Assembly: GCA_944739405.2 (NCBI GenBank)
Contig: OX123199.2
Span: 2,903,898 to 2,967,897 of the forward strand
Direction of reading: 5' to 3'
DNA from: Euclidia mi
Lineage: Eukaryota; Arthropoda; Insecta; Lepidoptera; Erebidae
DNA: 64,000 nucleotides
Below, piece after piece: positions 1 through 10,743 of the stretch. A program made the translations under genes and the position numbers. Each line of letters begins with the position of its first letter. Position 1 is the first letter of the stretch. A model generated the notes under the pieces. The model made no database searches. It saw nothing but the letters and a program-made list of their open reading frames with translations, and was not told the origin of the DNA.

Positions 1-2160
1 CTTCTTTATATTTCATACCTGCAGAAAGTGTAGTAACAGAGGGAGACTGTCTTTTGTAAAGTTGACCTTTAAAAAGTGCTGATTTTCAGCCTGCTTTGAA
101 TAAATGACTTTATGGTGATTCTGCTGAATTAAGTCATAAGTTATGACTTAAGCAGATGGAGAAAATAAGGAATATATAACAGGGTAAAATACATACTTAT
201 AGGACTTCTCGATATACAACATAAGTGGTTTGGCTCTCCGCAGCCAAAATGTAAAGAGAGTCAGGACTGGTGACGCGGGAGCAAGCGACATACAGGACAC
301 CCGCTGCCCTCAATGTCTGCCTCTGCGACTTATTGATGGTCATCGCGAAGCAAACACTCACGGGGAACTGTATGCGCTTGAATTATGAGGTATGAGAGGA
401 ATGCGTGGTATAAGTACTGCCTCGCTGACGCCACAACCCGTAAGAATTTCCTAAATGGTGTGTCTGTGGAGCGAGATGACTTTCAGACGGGTCACGTTAC
501 ACAACTTCGGAGGAGATAGGTTCCGAAGAAGCATAATCGGGACACCGACCTTCAGCTTGATGCTATGCGCTGGAAGTTCACTTGCTGACTGGGAGTTCAG
601 AAATTACACGGGATAATGTGTGGCGTTTTCTTGCTCGACGACAATGTTTATAGAGGTGTAGACCACTTCATTCCTCTCAATTTCCGAGAGAATGCATTCG
701 TTAATTGCTACAGCCTGATCATTTTTGGGCGTCAAAATAGGCCACTCACACACCCACGAATTCTGCTATTACGGTATACAGCTGTATAATTCTAAGCTGG
801 ATACAACTCTACTGAGAGACTCTGGAAGCACCATCTGTCCACCTCTCTCCTCTGGTAGAGTGTCTTCGCCAAGACTTAGAAAGACATCTTAGAATTTGTT
901 GAGCACGTGCATTGACGCCAAGCTGAGCTCTCATATTAATGGTCAAGCTCAGCATACGAACTCGTGACCACAACAAAGATAATTTCAACGAAGCACTCAC
1001 CTTGTCCGTATGGTGACGGATTAAGAATACGGAATGTCACCACCCCATATCATCCCATGGATGTCGTAAGAGCCGACAGAGGGAGCAAGAACAGCACTGT
1101 AAGAGAAGGAAAACTTGATACAAACCCTATACCAACTCGTTTGGCCAGCGTGGTATAGTAGGCCAATTCCTCCTTTCAAGGGAGAGGCCTAGTCCAGCAG
1201 TGGACTGTTAAAGGCTGATGATGATGATGATGATGACTCACCTCGTTAGCTCTCGATCCCTGCGTCACCACGGGAAGCGTTTGTCGGGAATCGTCACTGA
1301 ACAGAACTGTGACCACCCATTAAATGCTCCTGCCTGCGGATGTCCTGCAGGGTACTGTCCATGGCCTGAACTGCCTTCCTATTTGCCATCGTACGCTCAT
1401 CCCATACGATCAGAGAGCAATCCTTGAGCACGTGTCCCTTATCACTGTTACGTGACACACCACTAACGGGTGTTACGGCGCTCTCTAAATCGATGTGGTG
1501 TGGCAGCGATTGCCGGCGACGCTACAGCAATGACAATTTTGCCTTGCCTCCTGACCTCTGCAAGTATGCCAGTAGAAACGAATGTTTTTCCTGTTCCACC
1601 AGGAGCATCCGCGAAAAACATTTTAGCCTGGCTTTGCCCAACGCCTTCAAGGACGGTGTCGTAAAATTCGTAAGGTGGTCATTTCAAATTGTCTCAGCGT
1701 TATACTCCCAATTTTCACGGTCTTGATGCGGTGATGATTGGGAAGCTGGTAACAAATATTTGACCAGTGGATTGCCGCTGATAGAAATGACCACGTCTTG
1801 AAGTGAACTTAGACAGGTGTTCAGCACGCGGTCATCAGTTACTTCGACTTCGTCTCTAGTAACACGCCTCAAAGCTCGTAGAAAATCTTCAGACAGATGA
1901 TGGCGATACTTCTCCCAGAAAGCTACCGCGTTCGCGACTCCACAAAACACCAAGATGACGTCAAACAGATGACGCATGCGGCTGGGACTGTCACTGACGC
2001 TCGCCTCTGCGAGGTTGTCATCCCAGTATTGGTCACCGTCGAGAAAGTGACGTACTACGCAGGCTGTGCGGTAAGTGGTCAATATATATGCGCTGGCCGT
2101 TCTCTAGGTGGTCGTGTAAATGCATTACGGTAGGATGCTTCTCATGTATAGAGAACACCA
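1..2160 (-). pseudogene. Helitron Pif1-type helicase remnant (copy A)
   Basis: Minus-strand fragments match the C-terminal part of a Helitron Rep/helicase protein. The conserved block for YRTACVVRHFLDGDQYWDD lies near 2040-2080. The ATPase block around 1310-1640 is damaged, the C-terminal block with the GVPIMLLRNLSPP motif lies near 480-560, and a degenerate helicase end with SQ-QTL and ACSRV motifs lies near 230-320. Frameshifts, an internal deletion and a SINE insertion (1003-1235) break the frame. I see no HUH/Rep endonuclease, so the copy cannot be autonomous. Confidence 0.8.
1003..1235 (+). repeat. SINE-like element (family S3) inside Helitron A
   Basis: A 233 bp element runs from TTGTCCGTATGGTGACGG to a (GAT)n tail. 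It is flanked by the 8 bp direct repeat ACTCACCT at 995-1002 and 1236-1243. The same insertion, at the same site and with the same flanks, is present in Helitrons B and C. Solo copies lie at 40219-40450 and 41631-41862. Confidence 0.75.
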
Positions 2161-3148
2161 GTATCCGTCAAACCGCTTCAGACGTAACAATAAATAAAAT
2201 GGCTGTGTGTGAGTAAAAATAATCTAGCTAGTTCCACATCTCACTAATGTTTATATTATACAGTTAATCCAAACAAAGGTACGTGCTATATGTATATCCC
2301 GGAAGACAATTTAAAGCAAGTTTACATGCGACATGAAAATATATTAATTAAGAAGCAATAATTACACCAATGTGACCAAAATGTTTATTTTGTACTAACT
2401 CTATTACTATTTATTCTGACAGAAATGATGTAAGCAATCAAGTGTGGCGATGGTGTAGTTAATTAATTAAATAACTCCAACTAATAGTCTTGCTCATCTC
2501 TTAAACGAATTAAAAATACATTTTTTAAGAAGAAAATCTACAACTCCATCTATGACTTTTGAAAACAACTATTAACGTTACCAACATGTTCAAATTTAAA
2601 TTATTTATATCCAAAAAGGGCTTACACATGTAATTTGACTTGATGTTTTTGAACTCTCTTAGATGGCGCTGCATTAAAATTGTCTTGACGCTACTTATAT
2701 CCAATTAATTATGTTTATCAGCCTAAATTACTTATATTGCGTGATTTTTATAGTGTGAAGCTAGCTTATAGCATAGTTAACATAATAACAACATTCAAAT
2801 ATGCATTGTTACATTACACGTTGTTACAGAATGCGTTGAAGAAATAAAGGGTCTCTGCTAGTTCCCTGTAGGCCATAGCGTGATAATATGTAGCCTATGT
2901 GGTGACCCGACTTTTTAATAATATTTGTGCCAAATTTGAAGTAAATCCATGCAGTACTTTTTTACTTTATCCCGGTTATAAGGACAAACAGATAAACAGA
3001 TAAACAGACAAACAGACAAACAGACAAAAATTCTAAAAACTATATTTTTGGCCTCGGTATCGATAGTAGATCACACCCCAAGTATTCTTTAAAAAAAATA
3101 TTCAATGTACAGTTTTGACTTTCCTACCATTTTATTATATGTATAGAT

Positions 3149-3781
3149 TATGTTCGTAACTGTCGGTACTTCGACACACAACACTAATGTTATCTTTACA
3201 CTGGCGCGTAATATCACCTCGTCGGTGTCTACATTTGCTGATGACAGGATTCCAAGATGTAGATAAACGGTAACCATCCTCCCGGTTGAAATTTGCGTGC
3301 TTTTTGATTTCAACCGCTTCCCGTGCTATTCTTGAAAAATAGTGACGGTTTGTGGAGAGAACCTGGGGCCGATGTAGCTCAATCCAGTGATTGGATCCTG
3401 ACTCCAACAAATGCTCAGCTATGGCCGACTTGGTGGTTTGTCGGTTTTTGACGGCCGTGATGTGTTCCTTAACTTGTTCGGCGATGGTCCTTTTTGTTTG
3501 CCCGATGTAGGAACTACCACAGCTGCAATCCACCTTGTACACGCCTGGTGTTTGAAAAGGGATGACATCCTTTGGAGTACGCAGGCTATTTGCTACTTTG
3601 GAGTACGGACTATATACAGTCTTAATGGAGTATTTTTGTAGTACTGTTCCAACTTTATCCGTTACTCCTTTTATGTAGGGCATGAACGCTGGCGCTCTGT
3701 TCACTTCAGTCAGTCTCGACCTTTTCCTTGAACCTCGCATATTGTGTTTGCAACCGTTTTGCTTGAGTATACGATACGACG
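3149..3781 (-). pseudogene. Penelope-like element, GIY-YIG endonuclease end (copy 1)
   Basis: The minus-strand frame contains PGVYKVDCSCGSSYIGQTKR followed by a conserved Arg, a VKEH block and AEHLLESG. This is the GIY-YIG nuclease domain found at the C-terminus of Penelope-like retroelement polyproteins, where it nicks the target DNA. About 40 residues of the linker upstream of the domain are also present (NMRGSRKRSR and the following residues). The reverse transcriptase is absent. The frame ends where Helitron A starts, so the element's 3' end was displaced past the left edge. Its partner copy lies head to head at 3782. Confidence 0.75.
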
Positions 3782-4330
3782 CAGATAAAGTTGGAACAGT
3801 ACTACAAAAATACTCTATTAAGACTGTATATAGTCCGTACTCCAAAGTAGCAAATTGCCTGCGTACTCTAAAGGATGTCATCCCCTTTTCAAACACCAGG
3901 CGTGTACAAGGTGGATTGCAGCTGTGGTAGTTCCTACATCGGGCAAACAAAAAGGACCATCGCCGAACGAGTTAAGGAACACATCGCGGCCGTCAAAAAC
4001 CGACAAACCACCAAGTCGGCCATAGCTGAGCATTTGTTGGAGTCAGGAACCAATCACTGGATTGAGCTACATCGGCCCCAGTTTCTCTCCACAGACCGTC
4101 ACTATTTTTCAAGAATAGCACGGGAAGCGGTTGAAATCAAAAAGCACGCAAATTTCAACCGGGAGGATGGTTACTGTTTATCTACATCTTGGAATCCTGT
4201 CATCAGCAAATGTAGACACCGACGAGGTGATATTACGCGCCAGTGTAAAGATACCATTAGTGTTGTGTGTCGAAGTACCGACAGTTCCGAACATAATAAT
4301 GTTAATAATTGTGAAGACCAAGTGAGGGTA
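3782..4330 (+). pseudogene. Penelope-like element, GIY-YIG endonuclease end (copy 2)
   Basis: This second, plus-strand copy of the same C-terminal domain has the GVYKVDCSCG-SSYIGQTKR core and then the SRIAREAVEIKKH and CRHRRGDIT blocks. It begins at the equivalent of DKVGTVLQKYSIK, about 120 bp further into the element than copy 1, so the two are 5'-truncated at different points and joined head to head at about 3781. A frame shift near 3880 separates the linker from the nuclease domain. Residue differences such as R/Q and T/S show two diverged copies rather than a recent palindrome. Confidence 0.75.
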
Positions 4331-4559
4331 GGTTCCAAAACCCGCACTTCTCGGAGGCAGCGCTGACGAACATCAGTCATCCCGTGACCACGGCTGGTGT
4401 AACCCATGCCAAAACATCGGGACATATAGAAAGGTATTTCATCTTTCTTTTCTTTTATTAACACGATTCAGACCCGTTACATAATTTTGAATATGTGTAC
4501 AAATCGTGGTGGTTTAAAAGTAGTTATACTAATCCCTTACAGTAAAAATTTTTGGCCTG
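4331..4559. other. Probable Penelope-like 3' flank, no gene seen
   Basis: This AT-rich stretch has no convincing coding sequence. It probably holds the 3' untranslated part of the Penelope-like copy and its junction with the LTR element. I could not place either boundary. Confidence 0.3.
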
Positions 4560-4738
4560 AGTTACTTACAGTAAATTCGTAGTATAAGCAATAAGCTGTA
4601 ACCATATACTCCCCTTTAGAGATAACAACCATAAGTTATCTCTAAGAAATTTGTATTGTATTTAATCAGTTGAGATTAAAGACTCAAGGAGACAACATCG
4701 TGTCTTTTTTAAAAGCTCCCTCGGTTCGCCACGAACAT
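4560..4738 (+). repeat. Probable 5' LTR remnant of an errantivirus-type element
   Basis: The sequence from AGTTACTTACAGTAAA up to the primer-binding site is placed as expected for a 5' LTR. It includes a GC-richer R/U5-like part (GGAGACAACATCGTGTC near 4689). No second LTR is visible for comparison, so the left boundary is a guess. Confidence 0.4.
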
Positions 4739-4741
4739 ATC

Positions 4742-4758
4742 TGGCGCAGTCGGTAGGA
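4742..4758 (+). promoter_or_regulatory. tRNA-Ser primer-binding site
   Basis: TGGCGCAGTCGGTAGGA is complementary to CCA plus the 3' acceptor and T-arm end of insect tRNA-Ser (ending CTACCGACTGCG-CCA). Elements of the 17.6/297 group are known to prime from tRNA-Ser. The site follows the presumed LTR by only a few bases and fixes the orientation of the element. Confidence 0.75.
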
Positions 4759-4800
4759 TAGAAACAGATAACAACAGATGATTCAATAGCGATCTGTCTC

Positions 4801-5540
4801 ATAAGAAATAAGTTAACTAACAAAGCTCAAGAAGCTGTTTCATTGGAAGTTGATATCGAAGATTGGACATCCATTAAAGCCGCTCTAATTAATCGATTCG
4901 GCGAACACCGAACCGAAGTTCAGTTACTTCAAGAGTTATTACGTTGCACGAAATACCAAAACGAGACGTGCGAACAATTTGGTAAACGAATAGGAGAGCT
5001 TTTAGACTCACTTTGTGGAGTAGGCCTGTCCACCAACAAGGATAGTGGTAACTATCAAACCCTAGCAATCAGCACATTTATAAACAACCTAGATTACGGC
5101 TTAGGCGTACGTATTAACCAGCCGACAACCCTTGTCAAAGCTATAGCGTTAGCCAGACAGGAAGAAGCTCGAATCAAACGTTCAGATAGGAAAAGCATTA
5201 CGCAACCCACTCCGAAACCTAGCATAAAGCCAAATAGTAACTTTAATCGTCCAAACAGTAATTTCCCAGTGCATCCACAGCAGTCATTTAACAGAGGACC
5301 AAACGTCCCGTCGTCAAATACACCTAGCTCACGTCCAGCTTTAGCAAGCTCTAGTAATCAATACAATAATTACCCTAATAATCAGTATAGTAATTACCAC
5401 AGAAATACTCAATTTAATACCCCAAAACCTGCTACAAAACAGGAAAAAAAGGCGTTAGTTCCCGTAAATAGAATAAATCATAATTTAGTAAATAGCGAGG
5501 ACCGTAGCGAGTCAGTCAGCTACGACACCTACGACGCAGA
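4801..5540 (+). pseudogene. Errantivirus-type (Ty3/gypsy) gag, N-terminus deleted
   Basis: The open frame encodes a capsid-like domain with WTSIKAALINRFGEHRTE and a helix-rich C-terminal capsid segment, followed by a low-complexity tail rich in Asn, Pro and Ser (about residues 110-200). This matches gag of insect errantivirus-type LTR elements, which lack zinc knuckles. No in-frame ATG lies between the primer site and this domain, and only about 40 bp separate them, so the Gag N-terminus is deleted. The frame runs into unrelated sequence near 5540, where minus-strand env begins. No protease, RT or integrase follows. Confidence 0.7.
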
Positions 5541-5661
5541 ACAGAGATTTGGAGGTCATCGGTGAGGCGGCGACAGGGCTCGTGAAGGTAAGTAAACTTC
5601 TTATTACTCAGTATAAAGTAATGTGCTTCGGGTATACGGGTAAGGTTGTTATGATTAGGAA
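5541..5661 (-). pseudogene. Errantivirus-type env remnant, distal part
   Basis: In the minus strand this short piece continues the env reading frame found at 7815-8443. It resumes in phase if Helitron D (5662-7814) is removed. It runs directly into plus-strand gag at about 5540, so env is inverted relative to gag. This is a decayed fragment of an insect endogenous retrovirus-like element. Confidence 0.6.
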
Positions 5662-7814
5662 TCCTACTAATATTATAAATGTGAAAGTTTGTGAAGATGT
5701 ATGTATGGATGGATGTTTCTTACTATTTCACGCAAAAACTACTGAACGAATTTGGATGAAACTTTACAGTAATATAGTTTATACATCAGAATAACACATA
5801 GGCTACAACTTATATAGATTTTGTATAATGTTGCCATAATATAGGGAAAAGTATCAACTAAGTCGGCAAAAGCCGGCTGAAAGCTGTCTTCGCGTGCGAT
5901 GCCGAAACCGTTAAAATTACTTGATGACAGATTGATTTGATATTTGGTATACACTCGTAATCTTGATAACAATATAAGATAAGATAGGTATAAATGATTG
6001 TAAATCCAAGATGGCCGCCGATACAAAATGGCGGCAACCTCAACAACCTTCACAACAATATGGGTATCAAATGAAAGGGCTTCATTGGTAGAATAGATCT
6101 CACTATGAAAAATCCAAGATGGCTGCCGCCACAAAATGGCGGATTACTTATTTTCCACAAATACCTCAATATGGGTATCAATTGAAAGGGCTTGATTGGT
6201 AGAATAGAGCTCACTATGAAGAATCCAAGATGGCCGTCGCAGTAAAATGTCTGATTACATATTTGCCACAAATACCTCAATATGGGTATCGATTGAAAGG
6301 GCTTGAGTGGTAGAATAGGGCTCACTATGAAAAATCCACGATGGCAGTCGCCACAAAATGGCTGATTACAAAATTATTATTTTCCACAAATACCTCAATA
6401 TGGGTATCAAATGAAAGGGCTTGATTGGCAGAATAGACCTCAGTATGAAAAAACCAAGATGGCCGCCGCCACAAAATGATGGCCTACTTATTATCCACAA
6501 ATACCTCAATATGGGTATCGAAAGAAAGGGCTTGATTGGTAGAATAGGGCTCACCATGAAATATCCAAGATGGCTGCCGCCACAAAATGGCTGATTACAT
6601 ATTTTCCACAAATACCTCAATATGGATATCAAATGAAAGAGCTTCATTGGTAGAATAGACCTCAATATAAAAAATCAAGATGGCCACCGCCACAAAATGG
6701 CGGATAAATTATTTTCCACAAATACCTGACTATGGGTATCAAATGAAAGGGCTTGATTTGTAGAATAGAGCTCACTATAAAAAATCCAAGATGGCGGTCG
6801 CCGTGAAATGGCGGATTACATATTGTCCACAAATACCTCAATATGGGTATCAAATGAAAGGGCTTGATTTGTAGAATAGAGCTCACTATGAAAAATCCAA
6901 GATGGCTGTCGCCGTAAGATGGCGGATTACATATTGTCCACGAATACCTCAATATGGGTATCAAATGAAAGGGCTTGATTCGTATTTGGATAAAACTTTA
7001 CAGTAATATTGTTTATACATCAGAATAACTCATAGACTACAATTAATATTTTTTTTGTGTAATTTGGACAAAATATAACGTAAAGTATCAACTAAGTCGG
7101 TAAAAATCCTGAGCTCTGAGAGCCATCTTCGCGTGCGCTGCCTAAACCGTTGAAGTTCCATGAAGATAATGTACGCTGATATTGTTTATCTTAAAAAGTT
7201 CTAAATGAAAATCCGCGACAGCATATATCTACCTTTTATGTGGAAGCCATTATAAACTTAAAAGTGATCCGTAAAATTATTAAATTTTGTTACTTCTTTA
7301 CAATGCTCATTTAAGAGTAGTTATCAAATTGTTTTTAAAATCAATAGATTTTTTGTTCTTCAGTATTTAATGTAGATGAACTTTGTCTTTTACAGTAAGT
7401 AGTTTGGACGAATAGTTCAAAAGTTATCACAATATAATTGACCTAAGCGGCGCGTCATTAAAAGCGCTTACAATGAGTTGGAGCGCTTAAGAGCAGCGGG
7501 GCGGAGGAGCGAGCGGCCTGATATATACTTTGTAGTAACCTTTCAGTTTTTATTTTTGCTGCTACCATTATACTCAGTAGGTACATATTATACTCTCTAA
7601 TAACTTCAATAGTATGCCCACATGCTAATCTTTGACGCTTACGAAAAATAAAGTATGTTTTAAGTATCTTTATGTGTTTATTTCTATGCTTCACGGCTAA
7701 TACGCTAAGCTGTTTGTTATGAAATTATATGGATAGTCTGAAACCTGGGGCAAGTACATATTAGGCTACTCTTTATTAAAATATTATGCGGGCGAAGCCG
7801 CGGGCAAAAGCTAG
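5662..7814 (+). mobile_element. Helitron D, non-autonomous, carrying a minisatellite
   Basis: The element starts TCCTACTAATATTATAAATG, preceded by A at 5661, and ends GGGCAAAAGCTAG, followed by T at 7815. A short GC-rich palindrome (GCGGGCGAAGCCGC) precedes the CTAG end. These are Helitron hallmarks: A-T target, 5' TC, 3' hairpin plus CTRR and no target duplication. It has no coding capacity. The first and last parts duplicate short blocks (for example the 'taatat(a/t)gtttatacatcagaataac' blocks near 5770 and 7005) that flank the internal 111 bp array. It interrupts an env pseudogene, whose frame continues on both sides. Confidence 0.8.
6005..6990. repeat. 111 bp minisatellite, about nine units
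   Basis: The landmark GGGTATCAAATGAAAGGGC and its variants recur at 6062, 6173, 6284, 6402, 6513, 6624, 6734, 6845 and 6956. Spacing is 110-111 bp, except for one 118 bp unit with a short AT insertion. Each unit also holds CCAAGATGGC and AAATGGCGG-type sequence. Because 111 is a multiple of three, minus-strand frames stay open through several units and give repetitive 37-residue blocks. I regard these as non-coding. Confidence 0.85.
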
Positions 7815-8443
7815 TGGAATATAAGTGTAAAACGTCAAAGGTAATAGGGCTTATAATAGGTATGTATAATATAAATGTAAGTGACGTTAATGTACAGTAT
7901 GCCTTGACCGTAATACTATTTTCTAACAAGTGTATATTTTCTCTTCTAGGTTCAAAAGGTAAGTTAAAGTTTTTACTTATTTTAATTAATTCTGCTAATA
8001 GATGTAAAGGGTCTATGATACTAGGATGTAATATACCTAAAGCAGCAAAAGAGATTGCTGTTTCTAATGTGTTTACTCTATCGTAAGTTTGTTGAAAACT
8101 ATTTTCAATTTGGAAGTGGATATGAAGTATATCTATTCGCGAGTTAAGCGAAGTTAAGTTAGTTAGTCAAATCTAAGTTATTCTGAACTTTATGTTAACT
8201 TTCGGTATATTCATCTATATACTGTTTCATAAGACTAATAGTATTCTTCTGATTACTTGCTAACGTGAATGTATTTTTCCTTAAACTGTCTATTTCATTT
8301 TCAAAACGTAGGGCATCTTCGTTATCTAAGTTTCCACTAATTGATTTTATAATTGAACCTAAACCGTTAATTAAACCACGTCTATTTCTAACACTAGATC
8401 TGGGTAAAATGTAAAAGAACTTATTTTCTATTAAACTAATCAT
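7815..8443 (-). pseudogene. Errantivirus-type env remnant, proximal part
   Basis: Minus-strand frames resemble the envelope-like protein of insect errantiviruses and baculovirus F proteins. A basic RNRRG cleavage-type motif near 8375 is followed by a glycine-rich hydrophobic segment, then helical ectodomain sequence. The first frame ends at a stop near 8195; the match continues in another frame from about 8150 to the Helitron D edge. Stops, the frame change, the Helitron insertion and the missing pol mean that it is dead. Confidence 0.65.
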
Positions 8444-8876
8444 ATACTACGTACTACGTGAACAGATTGTTCACGATAAACGTATCGTTCTGAATACGTG
8501 GGTCTCGAGTTTTCGACTAACACTCACTTATAATATATACTAGTAGTAAATCTAAATAATTCATATATATAACTAACATTATAAGTGCATATAAGGTTAT
8601 ATGCATCTATCTTATGTAAAACTTTAGCTTCTTTAAAACTAATAAACCATCTTCGCTAGCTATCGGCTGTACTATGACGTCTGATGCTGCGTGGGTGGTG
8701 CTGACGGCGGCGAGCCACCAGAAGACTCTGTAATGGAAGAGGGACGTCTGAGCAAGAATAAAGTAATTTTTGCAATGTTCAAAGATTTCCTGGAAAAATT
8801 AAGAAATCTAAAATTTATACACATTAATTACCTTCTAGCGGGACATACATAGGTATGCCAGTTGAGAGTATGCATG
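8444..8876. other. No gene recognised
   Basis: AT-rich sequence with a short GC-richer patch near 8690-8750. It may include the 5' edge of the env element, but nothing here is convincing. Confidence 0.3.
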
Positions 8877-8970
8877 CTGTTATTGAGAGGGAAGTGAGAA
8901 AACTAATTGTTTGGGCACCTTCCCAATGGTCAATTTTATAGAGAGTGCTAGAAAACGGCCTCAACCATAT
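8877..8970 (+). repeat. 94 bp repeat module, left copy
   Basis: This segment, from CTGTTATTGAGAGGG to GGCCTCAACCATAT, recurs inverted at 10651-10743 with about two differences. It directly abuts the 3' half of an S1 SINE. It resembles no tRNA or SINE part I recognise. Confidence 0.6.
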
Positions 8971-9136
8971 AGAAGGAAAACATCGTGAGGACCCGCATGT
9001 CTGAGAGTTCTCGAAAGACATGTGAAGTCAGCCAACCCGCACTTGGCCAGCGTGGTGGACTATAGTCTTACCCTTCTCATAATGGGAAGAGGCTCGTCGT
9101 GCCCAGCAGTGGGACAGTATAAAGGGCTGGTGATGA
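8971..9136 (+). repeat. SINE family S1, 3' half
   Basis: The block from GAAGGAAAACATCGTGAGG through the CGTGGTGGACTA module to GGGCTGGTGATGATGA matches the 3' half of the complete S1 SINE at 44816-45140. The tRNA-like head is absent. Confidence 0.75.
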
Positions 9137-9221
9137 TGAATGTTGAGCGGCGGTTAAATTAGGATACAATGCCTGCACTCTGAGCAATAATTGTGTTGCT
9201 TTAATTTGTGGTGTAAATAAG

Positions 9222-9415
9222 CGATACCGCAGTAGAGAGACCAACTGACAGACAGCTACGCAGCTGGTCTCAGGTTTTAATCCACGGCATGTACCTACCA
9301 GTGAAAGTTAAATTTTCAATAAGCAGTTGCTAAACAGTGAAGGAAAACCTTGTGAGGATACGTGCGTATCTGAGAGTGTTCAATAATTTTCTCGAAAGCC
9401 ATGAGATTCGACCGC
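9222..9415 (+). repeat. SINE family S1, degraded 5' part
   Basis: A decayed tRNA-like head (GCGATACCGCAGTAGAGAGA and a weak TTTTAATCCACGGC B-box region) is followed by the S1 block GTGAAGGAAAACCTTGTGAG. The copy is truncated after the 'tctcgaaagcc' block. Confidence 0.6.
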
Positions 9416-10650
9416 ATGGTTTTTTACAATTAAAGTGCAGCCAGACATAAATAAAATATAAGTTATTTATATAGAGAGCTCGACGAAGAGGCCATTCACC
9501 TAAATGAGGAAGTGATTTCTTTGGTTATTTTATTTTCTATGACATTGCGTGTCATCGTTTTTCTATTTAGGGATTCTTTTGAGAAATAGTAAGCAAAAAT
9601 AATAATATAAATATATAAATAGAAATCGAAACCAGAACTATCGATTAATGTAAGGGACAAAACACTGCTTTTCAGGAGAGCCAAAAAACGATTAAATTTT
9701 TTTAAATCTCTCCATAACTTTTTACTGTCTGCTCTAATTTTAATTGTGTCTAGAGCAAAGTTTCTTAGAATTTTCTCTTCTTTCATACTATAAACGAAAG
9801 ATTTAGGCATACCCAGCGGTTTAAAAAATAGCATGTCCATTACACTAAGAAAATATGTTTAGTTGTGCCTTACGTTACTAATGTTTTATGTGCAAACAGT
9901 CAAGCATAACGTAAGCAGCAAGAGAAATAGAAAATTATACGAAATTCTATTGTAAAGGACTTTTACAGTGTTGCTTTAAATGTAACTATAGATTATTTGC
10001 TAAATTTATAGTATTTTAGTACTATGGAAATAGGCTATGTGCATGATTAAATGTTAGTTTTAGCCTATCTATCACAGATTTAAGTAAATGAAATTGAGTG
10101 ATACAAAAATAAAACGTTTTATTTTTAATATTTTTTTTATTTTCGTCTTTTATTTCAACGTAATTATTATAAAATCAAGACACTTATCAGTATTTCAAGC
10201 TTTGTCGAGTTTAAATAAATGTTGTAATTTAACAGTCTTACACACCTTCTAGTTATCTACTTAAAAAAAAATTATGTATTGACTTTATGATCTCTTTTAA
10301 TCAAGAGTCCCTATAAACTCTGTAGTTTTATCTGTGTTATTACTAGTACTTTCAGCTGCAGATTCATTTTTGTTGTCTTTATTTTTTGTAAATTTGCCTC
10401 TAACAGCATTTCTTTTTTCAACCCCTTTACCCTTTTGCGTTAAAATTCTTTGGAGGTAATTATTTAGAGAGTTCTATGTCGTAAGTATAACGAGTCTCTA
10501 ACATTGTATATTTAACTTCAATTTTCGTCAAATCATTTTTTTTATGTGCATACTCTTATGTTTTTGTAAGTAGATCTTTTAGAGTAGCTTGAGTGAATAC
10601 AGAATCCACCAGATTCTGGAAGTTAATGAAATCAATATACACTCACATCA
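9416..10650. other. AT-rich spacer with one unassigned 114-codon frame
   Basis: A minus-strand frame at 9496-9840 begins MDMLFFKPLGMPKSFVYSMK and has a Lys-rich middle and a short hydrophobic segment (FDFYLYIYIIIFAYYF). I do not recognise it. Composition resembles the surroundings and there is no support that it is a gene. The rest, including 9840-10590, is AT-rich sequence without visible structure. Confidence 0.25.
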
Positions 10651-10743
10651 TATGGTTGAGGCCGTTTTCTAGCACTCTCTATAAAATTGACCATTGGGAA
10701 GGTGCCCAAACAATTAGTTTTCTCACTTCCCTCTTAATAACAG
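10651..10743 (-). repeat. 94 bp repeat module, right copy (inverted)
   Basis: This is the inverted copy of 8877-8970. It abuts the 5' part of an S1 SINE on the minus strand, whereas the left copy abuts the 3' part. Confidence 0.6.

Larger units (their letters stand above)
1..3147 (-). mobile_element. Helitron copy A, non-autonomous, cut by window edge
   Basis: This is the first of three related Helitrons in the window (B at 11395-15221, C at 30172-33995). On the minus strand it begins TCTATACATATAATAAAATG at 3147, preceded by A, as expected for insertion between A and T. The region from about 2160 to 3147 is non-coding 5' sequence, with a short GTCTGTTT-type tandem repeat near 3000. Compared with C, about 350 bp of helicase sequence is missing near 2075, where 'gcggtaagtgg' joins directly to 'tcaatatatatgcg'. 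The 3' end lies beyond position 1. Confidence 0.8.

Noticed and set aside
2990..3030. Possible CRISPR-like array of short repeats (ACAGATAAACAG and ACAGACAAACAG)
   Set aside because: The units are 8 bp, contiguous and without spacers. It is a simple microsatellite present in all three Helitrons.
6050..6964. Repetitive minus-strand frames with 37-residue blocks that suggest a repeat protein
   Set aside because: They arise because the 111 bp minisatellite unit is a multiple of three. There is no start context, the frame breaks at the 118 bp unit, and the array lies in a non-coding Helitron.
9496..9840. 114-codon minus-strand frame as a host gene exon
   Set aside because: No recognisable domain, no supporting splice sites I could defend, and base composition like its surroundings.
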